From Ehretia macrophylla (Eukaryota > Streptophyta > Magnoliopsida > Boraginales > Ehretiaceae): 64,000 nt of DNA. The notes beneath the pieces were generated by a model. The model was not told where the DNA came from. It worked only from the letters and a program-made list of their open reading frames with translations, and made no database searches. Positions within the stretch are counted from its first letter, which is position 1, and each line of letters starts with the position of its first letter. Shown in pieces: positions 25,001-34,700 of the stretch. A program made the translations under genes and the position numbers. The stretch spans positions 35,304,152-35,368,151 of the forward strand of contig CM075775.1 of NCBI GenBank assembly GCA_037974665.1. Direction: 5' to 3'.

Positions 25001-25428
25001 CCTTCAATATCTAAAGTTCATATCCCAAGTATTTTTCCTTTAACACCATCACCAAACGTAACTTGTCCTTCATCTCGCTCCTTGTAGCTATTCAAGGCTT
25101 CTCGCATTCCTGTCATATGTCTAGAACACCCACTATCAAAATACCAAGAGTTAGTAGTACAAGAATGCATCGAAGTATAAGCAACACAACAAGCTAACTC
25201 AGTTTTCTTTACCCATAATTGTCTTACCTTATGTTTCTGAGAAACATGTGAGGATCTTTTCTGCTTACTATGAGACTTACCTTTCTCTTGCATTCTTTGA
25301 AGTTTGAAACAATGAGGTCTGATGTGGCCCGGTGCGAAACAGTAATGACATGTAGGAATTAACCTATTTTTCTTTTTCCCATATTGCCTCTGTAATGTTG
25401 TTGATGCTGTCGAAACATCAGATACCAT
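22010..25428 (-). pseudogene. E2 pol: protease, integrase, reverse transcriptase, RNase H
   Basis: The protein, read on minus, starts with a CCHC knuckle (CHYCFAPGHIRPHC near 25350) and the protease site YFDSGCSRHMTG (near 25125). A frameshift lies between 25018 and 24913. Integrase follows: IWHQRLGHLNYDLL, CGSCQIGKQ, FVCVDDFSRY, IKSDHGREFEN and PQQNGVVERKNRT. It is broken by TGA near 24515 and TGA 24098-24100, where E1 has Trp. From 23908 to 22010 there are 632 uninterrupted codons covering RT and RNase H. YVDD is intact (IYVDDIVFG), but motif A reads QMVVKNAFLNG where E1 has [11 protein letters not shown], so a catalytic Asp is lost. RNase H has YCGNLSAIN instead of YCDN. The enzyme is therefore dead although the ORF is long. 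Confidence 0.93.
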
Positions 25429-26997
25429 GGCACTTTTTTGCTATTCTGAGCAGTTGCATCTTCATGTTCAGATTCTGGGTGATTTGAACCTTTCACAAAG
25501 ATAGTTGTACCAGAAGATTCTCCTTCATAGAAACCAAGTCCACTATGATCTCTACTTTATTTTTGAATGGATAACATGTGATCCAATTTTTCAGTTCCTG
25601 AATTTAGCATTTTTACATTTCGCTGCATCTGCTTCAAATCATGTTGCAGCATCTGTACTTCACACAGTCTTTCTTCAGCCAGTTTTTCTAGTTCTGCTTT
25701 TTGTTTTTTCCAATTCGACAATCATGAGTTCTAGTCCTTGGTTTTTCTTACACACTGCCACCCACTTTTCGTACATGTTCTTGTATGTTTTCATGACTTT
25801 TTCATCATCCAATTCACCATCACTATCAGATTCATCACAGTCAGGCTTACGTAATTCCCCATATTGATCATATGTTGTTGTAACAGCAGTACCTGCTCCC
25901 TCATCCATACTGATCTTGCTTGGTGCTGTTGCAACAGTGAACGCAACAAAGTTCCCAGTGTGCTCTCCTTAACTTTCTGAAGAGTCTTCTGATTCTGCAT
26001 CACTCCAGGTAACCTTCATAGCTTTTTTCTTCTTTTTCAAAGTTTTTGTACATTCAGCTTGAATGTGACCAAACCCCTCGCATTCGCGGCATTGAATACC
26101 TTTACTCTTTTTTTTCTCATCAACTGATTTCAAATTTTGCTTTTTAACAAAATCAGTTGTTGTTGCAGCCTGAGGTTTCTTATCAAAATTTGATTGTCTA
26201 AACCCTTTTCTTTGCTTATCCCATTTTTTCAAAACTCTATTGAAATTTTTGGTGAGCAAAGCTAAGGATTCAGTGATTTCAGATTCCTCATCATCAGAAG
26301 AGCTATTCCTTTCCACATTAGCCTTTAACGCAATGCCTTATTCTTTCTTCTTTTGCTTAAACTTCATTTCAAAAGTCTGAAGGGACCCCATTAGTTCATC
26401 AATTTTGATTTCATCCATATTTTTTGATTTTTCTATGGCAGCCACCTTAATTCCAAATCTGTCTGGAAGAGAGCGCAATGTTTTTCTCACAAGCTTGTCA
26501 TCAGAATATTTTTCTCCCAAAGCAAAAGATTCATTCGCATTGTCGCACAATTTTACATTAAAATTTGCAATGGTTTCATTCTCCAGCATCCTTAATTCCT
26601 CAAATCTGGTGGTAAGTATCTGTAACTTTGATCTTCTGACTGACGTTGTACCTTCATATGCAGTTTGTAATATCTCTCAAGCTTCCTTCGCAGATTCGCA
26701 TGTTGAGATTAACTTGAATTGATTCAAGTCGACAGCATTGAATATTGCATTCAGCGCATTAGAGTTCCAACTTGCCGAAAGATCTTCATCCTTAGTCCAA
26801 TCTGTTTCAAGTTTTGTTGCAACATTGCCCTGAGCATCTGTTTTGGTAGGCGATGTCCAGCCAGTAAGTATAACTTTCCAGACCTTTTCATCAATAGACT
26901 TGATGAACGCGCTCATTCTAGCCTTCCAGTAGGAGTAATTAGCACCATCCAACAGTGGTGGTTTAGAGATTGAACCTCCCTCACATAGAGTGTCCAT
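25429..26997 (-). pseudogene. E2 gag
   Basis: ATG 26997 begins MDTLCEGGSISKPPLLDG and YSYWKARMSAFIKS, the typical start of copia gag. The same frame continues through ALNAIFNAVDLNQFKLIS, LRSLPDRFGIKVAAIE, a CCHC knuckle CRECEGFGHIQAEC (about 26093-26052) and an acidic, coiled-coil-like region near 25850-25690. It is interrupted by TGA 26677-26679 (Trp in E1: KEAWDVLQ), TAA 26338-26340, TAA 25969-25971 and a stop near 25675. Gag and the start of pol share one frame, as expected for a single Gag-Pol polyprotein. Confidence 0.9.
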
Positions 26998-27060
26998 ACC
27001 TATTCATGCAAAAAAAAAAACAACTTTCTCCCAAGAATCTAACCGAATTAGTTCGTAACC

Positions 27061-27074
27061 TGCTCTTGATACCA
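27061..27074 (-). promoter_or_regulatory. E2 primer-binding site (tRNA-iMet type)
   Basis: On minus TGGTATCAAGAGCA starts 2 nt after the LTR end CTAACA. It is complementary to the initiator tRNA-Met 3' end except for one extra A (the usual form is TGGTATCAGAGC). This is the minus-strand primer site. Confidence 0.88.
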
Positions 27075-27076
27075 CT

Positions 27077-27797
27077 TGTTAGAAGTTATGCAACATAAGT
27101 ATGAATTAATTTCAAGATAAAATAGCAAAGTTGCTCAATAGACAGAACTCTGTGACAAATGAAAATGATTGATGTACTTACACAAGTAAAGACAACCTCT
27201 TATCCTTTGATGCCTAGATGAAGAACTCCTTAACGAACTTTGGTTTGGCAAGCTCCTCTCGACTTGCAACGTTCTCTCCCGAGAACTTCACCTTCTTCTC
27301 CTGAAAAATGAATAAAAAAGACAGTAAACTAATCACTCAAAGCCTCACACAAATCACTCATGTCTTACTATCAAAACAAACAAAGTTGCAACACTTAATA
27401 TAATCAAAGACTAGAACTCAGATCGTGTTGCAACATCACTTGGAACACTAGACATAAAACTCTTTTGAATTTTCTCTTGTAGCTCTTTGTTTCTGCCTCT
27501 ATTCTTTTCTTCCGTACCTCAACTGCTTCTGGACGACAAGTATATAATATGTTGATGCATCACCAACCGACTTAGGCCTCAAGACATTCCAAATCAATAT
27601 GCAATAAATGCTTTACCATATCAGTACAATCTTCATATGGTAACATGCCAAAATATGGTTCTTGCACCTAGCATGGTAAGTTGCCAAAAATATGTTTCCT
27701 GTAACACAAAATAGAGCCAACATATAGATGGTAAAGATCATGAGATTTTTTGCAAAAACATAGCCAATCAAATAAGCACAAGGTCACGACCTCAACA
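27077..27797 (-). repeat. E2 5' LTR with 286-bp internal deletion (721 bp)
   Basis: The termini are TGTTGAGG and CTTCTAACA on minus. It aligns with the 3' LTR along its length except for 286 bp missing at the junction near 27176 (equivalent to 18276-18561). The lost part includes the conserved ACGTTAAATC segment. The TATA-like sequence near 27540 remains. Confidence 0.92.
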
Positions 27798-27802
27798 AAA
27801 TA
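27798..27802. repeat. E2 target-site duplication, right copy (AAATA)
   Basis: AAATA directly follows the 5' LTR terminus and equals 18171-18175. Confidence 0.85.
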
Positions 27803-29027
27803 AACTACTTTAGTCAAGACGTGAAAAGGTAAAAATCTTGCAATAAGTTAAAGATAAAGTGTGCTCTATTTACAATTTTTTTCATCATAAATTATGCCTT
27901 ACTCGACAATCATGTAAATTTGAAAATATGCACTCAATTGCTATGAAATAATAACTCATAATGAATCTAATCTTTGGTTTGTTTGAAACTTTCGTCCCTT
28001 ATCTTTTATAATGAACCTTTTAGTCCCACATGTATAAACTTAACGACGCCGTTAGTCCTCCTTCACGATTTCCAATCAAATACTTACTATTAGAGTCAAG
28101 TGCCACGTGTGCATTAAAAATTGAATTATAATCCTCGATATATCAGCCATTTATCCCTCGTTCGTATGATAATAATTATTGTATTAAATATCAAATCTTT
28201 CGTGTATATGATAAAAATTATACTATATAAGGAAGGATGATAGGAGTGATATATAACATTGCTCTACATATTGGGCTTTCCCAAAATTCTTGCCACTTTG
28301 TCAGATATAACGTTTGGGTTTGATACCTCTCCTTTGTATGAGTCTTTAATTTTTTAAATGAGATTTATTATTGGTAATTAAATTTAATTCTTTTAAATTT
28401 CATTATTTTTAGGGTATTTTTTTATCAATTGGAATGTGACTTAGACCCCATAAATATTAAAAAGTATGAATTAGACTCCTTTTGTTAGGGTCTATTTATT
28501 TTCTTTTAAACAAATATGTAGTGTATGTTATACCTTTGGCCTTCTCTTTTCTCCTATTCCCTTTCCTCTTCGTCTCCTATTATTTTTCCCATAATTTTGA
28601 TCTTCATCTTCTATTTTAACCATAGTTTTATCTTCTTCTGTTATTTTAACCTTTTTTACAAAAAAATAAAATTTGAAATAAATAGTTGAGATTTTAAAAG
28701 ACTAAATCCGATGACCTGTAATAACCCTCATCTAAACAAAGAGATCAGAATAAGTAAATAAGATGATATGTTCCTGAATATAATAGTCATCACAAAAAAT
28801 ACATAATCATTTCCCTTGTTTTATCCCATATAGGGGAATTGAAGTTTACACTATGTTTGCATTACAAAAGAGAAAAGAAATGAAAGCAAATTTTTTTTAA
28901 AAAAGATATGAAATGTAAGAGACCCCTTTGTTTGGATTGAAAATAATAATAAGAAAAAAATTTACTATTCTTTGTTTCAATTGGAGAATGAAAGTAAAGG
29001 GAAATGAAATAATAACTATAAATGAAG
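27803..29027. other. AT-rich intergenic region
   Basis: No gene is recognised. The text near 27980-28080 (CGTCCCTTATC, CCGTTAGTCCTCC) resembles dispersed plant repeats and recurs in related form near 29700-29760. The rest is AT-rich. Confidence 0.45.
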
Positions 29028-29605
29028 AGCATTACTATAACCCTCTTTAATTTTTACACTCAAATACCACTTCCTACATGGATGCTTAGTTGTCATGCTA
29101 AAATAATAAACTTTTTGTTTTCTCTCTTGTCTTTTAGGCTCTGTTTGGCCTAACTGTGAAATTTCAGCTTTTGAACTGTAGAACTTTTAGAGTAGAGCTT
29201 TTATAAGAAGTGCTGTTGAACAAAAGCCGTTGACTGTTTGGCCTGTGTTACACAACATTAAGCTTTTAAAAATTTTTAAGGGTAATATCGGACTTTAAAA
29301 ATATGGAGAGGTATATTTGAGAAAAAAATAGATTTCCGCATTATGTAAAACATTTTCGCAAAAGCCTTTTTTGAAAAGTTCCAATTTGGAGCTTCTTAAT
29401 TTTTAGCTTTTTTCAGCTTTAGCTTTTACCTAAAAACACTTTTAAAAATGGGCCAAACAAGTTAGTTCAGCTTCTAAACTCTCGAGAAGCGCTTTTGACT
29501 GTCTAAAAGCTAGGCCAAACATTACCTTAGTATGCCAACTAAGCATACACATGAGAAGTGGTATTTGAGTGTGAAAATTAAAGTGGTATATAGCCTTTCT
29601 AATAA
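29028..29605. mobile_element. Fold-back element split by a nested MITE
   Basis: The left arm (about 29028-29100) and right arm (about 29530-29605) are inverted copies. Left has CACTCAAATACCACTTC and GATGCTTAGTTG; the reverse complement of the right has the same CACTCAAATACCACTTC followed by GTATGCTTAGTTG. The loop contains the 390-bp MITE at 29137-29526. Outer boundaries and target duplication are not certain. Confidence 0.65.
29137..29526. mobile_element. MITE, Tourist/PIF-Harbinger-like, 390 bp
   Basis: The left end is GGCTCTGTTTGGCCTA and the right end, reverse-complemented, GGTAATGTTTGGCCTA. TTA flanks both sides (29134-29136 and 29527-29529). It is non-coding, rich in AGCTTTT motifs, and inserted between the two arms of another inverted-repeat element. 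Confidence 0.7.
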
Positions 29606-29885
29606 ATGAAAGGTTACTTGACTACCCTTTTTAATATTTATTGTTATGTTAAGAGTAAATTACTAAAATGGTCTTTTATCTTATTGATTTGTGACAAATT
29701 CGTCCCTCATCTTCAAATCAAGATAAATTAGTCATTCAACTTCCGTTGGTCCTTTTTGTGAAAAAACATTAAAAAAACTAACGATATTTTACAACTAGTA
29801 CTGCCCCTGGTTGTGAAATACTGAGAATATTTAAACACAACAACTAAAAAGAGGTTTGCACAGGAAAGTAAGAGATGGCGAATAC
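29606..29885. other. Intergenic stretch
   Basis: AT-rich text with a dispersed-repeat-like phrase near 29685-29760. The GT donor-like site of the next feature is at its right edge. Confidence 0.4.
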
Positions 29886-30145
29886 CTCGTTGTATTTATG
29901 AGTCAACATCTGAGAAAAATTAAACAATAATCTCCTATAAAGAATATTGTCAACTGGAGGAAAGTAAATATTCACTAAACCCGCCAGGGCAGCATAGGCA
30001 GGGGTCAAATTAGGATTCTTAGATTGGCAAACAAGCCTTTACCTCTGACTATGTTCTCAGCAAAGAGTTGTGCTACGATGCTCTTCAGATTGGTTGAATT
30101 GGCATTCTCGACAAGTTGATCTATGACTTGTCTCAAGTATTCCAT
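29886..30145 (-). pseudogene. MIF4G-domain exon remnant (CWC22-like)
   Basis: From ATG 30145 on minus: MEYLRQVIDQLVENANSTNL, then KSIVAQLFAENIVRGKGLF. After a small frameshift near 30030 it reads LTPAYAALAGLVNIYFP and NILYRRLLFNFSQML, ending NE before a GTATTC donor-like site at 29885. The pattern L-FAEN-(I/L)(V/I)RG-(K/R)GLF, then Y/F-AAL-LVN-FP, is that of the MIF4G domain of CWC22, a spliceosome factor that recruits eIF4A3. One exon only; no flanking exons are recognisable. It may be a fragment of a diverged duplicate. The call rests on short motifs. Confidence 0.5.
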
Positions 30146-31389
30146 ATTGTGTATCCTGAAATTTAAACTACACAATACAATCAATTCTTGAATTGGGGTA
30201 CGATTTGGGTTTCTCCCAATATGATATCTTTTTTCTTTTTTCGCCCTTTATTATTAGAGCAAAGACAAATTTAAATTGTGAAAGATTTTCAATTTTGAAT
30301 TTGAACGAAATATTTTTGAATTTTATTGGCAAAATTACATCTCTCATACTATATATATTAAATCTCGCTTCGCATTTGGTTTTTCTAAAATACACGATCC
30401 TTATAATTCTCCTCAATGGTAGTATCAACTGGTGCCACTTATTAAACAAATATTAATTTTGTTTTCCAGACTTGTAAACTTTAGTTAAGAGAACCCATAC
30501 ATGAAAACAACACAAAATCTCATGCTAAATTGAAGGAAGTTGTATCTTAATGATCACCACACTTTACTCCAATATTATTCTTTGATAATTGAGTCAAACT
30601 TCATGAAAATCGGAGGCGTATCTTCTAACGCAGATTCCTTGAGATGGGTGCATCCTTCATTTTACACTTCGAGTTGGAGCCACTTATGAGAGAAATGTAA
30701 TAATAATGAATTGTTTATATATATCATTTTATCATAACTATATAAATGTATCATAACTTTGGAATCTCTACATGGTCATTTGATTACTCTCATAATATTA
30801 TAAGGATCCAAATCCATTTGTCACTTAGCCATGAACGAAGTAATATAAGTATAAATTTCTTAACATTACTAGTAATTAACATTACCCACAAGTGTGTTTT
30901 CTTCTCAAAAGGATAATAGAAGTATTATAGAATTTATAGTCCGTAATTTTTTTTTGAAATTAAGCACGATTAAATTTTGACATCCTTTAAATTTAATATA
31001 GACTAAACTCGAGAAAATACATTTAAAAATATGCAAAAAAATAAATCAATCAACTCATAACTAGTACTTCTCCGCAAGTATTTTTTCTCGACAAAAAGGA
31101 TAATAGAAGTGTCATACAACTAAAAGCTCATAAAACTTCTAAAAGCACGTTTGAATTACGAAACACAATAATAAACTCTGGAAAGTACATTTAAAAATCT
31201 AGATCTAATAAATTATGATGCAATAAAATCTATAACATGACGTAGATAGCATCCTTCCCCCGTATTCCATAACGTCATTAATAATTTGGACAAGACAGTG
31301 GAAACAAATGTGACAAATTGTTAGATCGTGTCTTGTATTTCAAGTTCAAATAAAATGTAATGACAAATAACTTATGTGTACCATTTGCG
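30146..31389. other. AT-rich intergenic region
   Basis: Short ORFs on both strands only. Phrases such as AAAGGATAATAGAAGT recur near 30907 and 31096, suggesting a small local repeat. No gene is recognised. Confidence 0.4.
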
Positions 31390-31397
31390 TATAAATA
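31390..31397 (+). promoter_or_regulatory. TATA box of the TRM7-like gene
   Basis: TATAAATA lies 303 bp before the ATG at 31701 and is followed by a CT-rich stretch near 31440-31480 that could be the 5' leader. A GCA-rich run (GCAGCAGCAGCGGCAGCC) near 31644 would lie in the 5' UTR. Confidence 0.5.
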
Positions 31398-31700
31398 GGC
31401 CTTCAGCATTGTAAAAATAGCATAAAAAGAAATCACCAATTCTCTCTTTCTCAATTCGTCTCCGATCTCTTTTCTTTTACTTCATAACTAACACAAACAA
31501 ATTTGATAGGGGTGAAAATTGAAATATTTTCCATTCCAGGGGTGCAAATTATAATTCTTCCCAACTAGCAACGACGTCGTAATATCACCCGTAAACTATA
31601 CAAACATCAAAAAGCCGCCATTGAACATTGTTTCAAGCAAAGAAGCAGCAGCAGCGGCAGCCACTTTAAATATTTTATGTTTTTGAAGTTTTCTTAAAAT

Positions 31701-34700
31701 ATGGGAAAAGCATCAAGAGACAAAAGGGTAAGTTATGTTCTTCTACTTCTTAAAATTTTATTGATTAACTATTTTTTTTATGAATTTTAAATTTATTTAA
31801 TTATTTATTTTTTAACAAAAGTTGAAATTTTGCATGATATACATTACCGAAAAGCAAAGGAAGAAGGATGTTGTGCTCGGAGCGCTTTTAAGCTCCTTCA
31901 AATCGATGAGGAATTCAACATTTTCGAAGGTAATTGTTGTTATTAGCTCGAGAAATAACTGTTTTGCGCCTCAAATACTATGTACTAAATGAACAATTGT
32001 TGAGTTATTACACAAGTCCCGAACACTCACTTATAAAGTGAACACTTATCTAATTTGGGACTATCATTTACTATCTTTATGGAGACAAAAAAAAAAAAAA
32101 AATCTGTTTGTGAAAGATTGCTTATATATCAGTTGGCATTTTCTCGAATAGAGAATGGGCATGTTTAGTTGTCTAAAATGCTGCTTTTTATTGGTGAATT
32201 ATACTCAGAATTATCTTACCAAGATTGCAGCAACTACTATACGTGACATAACCTCGCAAAGACTGAAGTTATTCAAAAACATTCTATGTAACTTAAAAAT
32301 ATGGCATGGTGACATTTTTTCGTGTTAATTTTTTTATTTTTTTATTGTCGTATTGAAGTAGTTTACATTAACTTGCAGGTGTCAAGCATGTTGTGGATTT
32401 ATGCGCAGCTCTGGGTAGCTGGAGTCAGGTAATTGGCATTTGGTGATGTTATGTTAGTTTATCTTATTATCTTTTATTGGTGTATACAATGTCGGACTGT
32501 TAGAAAATTATGAATCTCTGCAAATGGAATAACGTGGTCTGGTTTTTGTCATTGTGTCCTTTTCTTAAAAGAAATTACTGCCTGTGCTTTCTTGTATATT
32601 TGAATAGCCACAACTGCTTGCTCTCATTCAATAAAAGCAAAACATAACTCGGTTTTCTGGTTTTATCTTGTTGATTGGCCCATATGAATCAAAATATCGA
32701 AGAGTTGGATATTTGACCATCCTGTTGTGAAAAAAACGGTTAACTATGGGTAATCAATCAGATTGTTTGGTATATGACCCTTGGAATATGTTAAATTCTA
32801 TAGGGTGCTTGATGTCAGTTTTGTTTGCTGCACAAGTTTCTAGTCTACATTGTCGACATATCTGACTTTTAGCAAGCTCTGTGACCTATTCGAATCCGGA
32901 AATGCTCTTCTACATTAGGTACTCCTCACACCCAAGATCAATAAAGATCAGCTAATTGACAGACATGTAAGTTAAAGACAAAAGATGTGAATGGGAAATA
33001 TACTTTTCCTACGATAAGAGGGAAAGTCATTTGCCTATTCCATTTTCTCCATTGAGATACTCTTGTCCACTATTTTTAATTAATTCTATTATTTCCTCTC
33101 TTCCATATAGGTTTTAAGTCGGAAGCTGTACCTCCCAGTTAAGTTATCATCTGATTCCAAGTAAGAGTTCCTGCTTGATTTAGGTTCTTTTTCATAACAA
33201 TATCCTAATCTTTACAGCTGCCAAAATTGTGGTCTGCGCTTCTTGTATTATGTATTCTAGTTTATGGATGGTGCTGTCACTTATGACGATACAAATACAT
33301 ATGATTAAGTATTCTATTTCACTTGATACTGGCTAGTAAAAGTAGCCTCTTCAACCATTGTATACTTGTTAACAATCTTAATTTTGAGAGTTATGATCTT
33401 TCTGCCTTATCACAATGGCCAGGGAGAGTGATCTGCCACTTGTGGCTATTGATTTGCAGCCTATGGCCCCAATTGAAGGTGTCATTCAAGTTCAGGGTGA
33501 CATAACGAATGCTCAAACAGCTGAAGTGGTATTCATTTATTTCCATTGTCATGAGTGTTGTTGTTTGAAGCAAATATTTTGAGAAGTAGTTTATATAACC
33601 AACCAGAATTACATGCATAAAATGTGCATTTCCTAGTATTTGTAATATAGTTACAGTTGTCAAAAATCCTCCTATTTAACACTTCTTCAAGGTTGACCAT
33701 TCAGCGTACGATATTAAGCACAGAAGTTGTAAAAAGGCTGTATAGCTTCATCTATGCCCTTATCATCATAAAGTATGATATTGACTTCAGGTTACTCCAT
33801 GATCAGAATGTATTTGTAATTGGTTCACTGCTCAGATCTTTATGCAGTCTCTGTACTTCATGGATTAATTTAAAGCTGCCACCTTCTTGATTGAGGTTGA
33901 CTTTGCTGTAAAAGAAGGATCATGTAGATACTAGGATAAACTTAACAATTGAAGTCTATAATAAGTACTAAACTTCTATATGTTGTTTATGAATAGGGAA
34001 CTGAAAACACATGTATATGTATATATTTCAGTATATATGTGGTGCAGTCAATCTCAACTAACACTCTGAGGATGACTGAACTTTATCGACCTTGTCGCAC
34101 GGCTAGCTTTAATTGGATTTAATCCGTAATATGTCTACTACGAGGCTGAGGACTAAATTAGCAATCTTCCTCTTCTCCTTGCGTGTAAAGAGGTCCATAA
34201 GCCATCAATATGCATATTTGGTTTTATATTGGATGCTAATAGGTGATTCTTTAATTTCACTATGGCAAATGTGTTATTAAGATTGCTTTTGATTTCTTTG
34301 TTCAGGTCATTAGACATTTTAATGGATGTAAAGCTGACCTGGTCGTCTGTGATGGGGCACCTGATGGTGAGTACAAGAGATGGTTTTAACTAGAGAACCC
34401 CATCCCCTCTCTGTATGTATTTTGACGGATTCAAGTTTTTTACCTATGTTCCTGTATTGCAGTAACTGGACTCCACGACATGGACGAATTTGTTCAGTCC
34501 CAACTCATTCTGGCGGTTAGTGTTCAGCTCCTTCTCTTCAATGTCAATACTTTCTAAGAGAAACTTTTTGAAAGTTGTATAATGGCACTATGATGTGTTC
34601 AATTATGCATCAGTATATGAACTTCGATTTTGCATTGTAATATTTCGTTAAAAATTCCATTACCTACCATATAAATGCCTTCTCAGCAAAAGGATTGATA

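Larger units (their letters stand above)
18176..27797 (-). mobile_element. E2: structurally complete SIRE/Maximus-type Ty1-copia retrotransposon
   Basis: The element is 9.6 kb on minus. In its own direction it has a 5' LTR (27797-27077), PBS, gag, pol, ORF3, PPT and 3' LTR (19182-18176). Both sides carry the 5-bp target duplication AAATA (18171-18175 and 27798-27802). The LTRs are nearly identical where they align, so insertion is fairly recent, but coding is broken: stops in gag, one frameshift before the integrase, and replaced catalytic residues in RT and RNase H. The 5' LTR lacks 286 bp that the 3' LTR has. Layout and proteins match E1. Confidence 0.95.
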
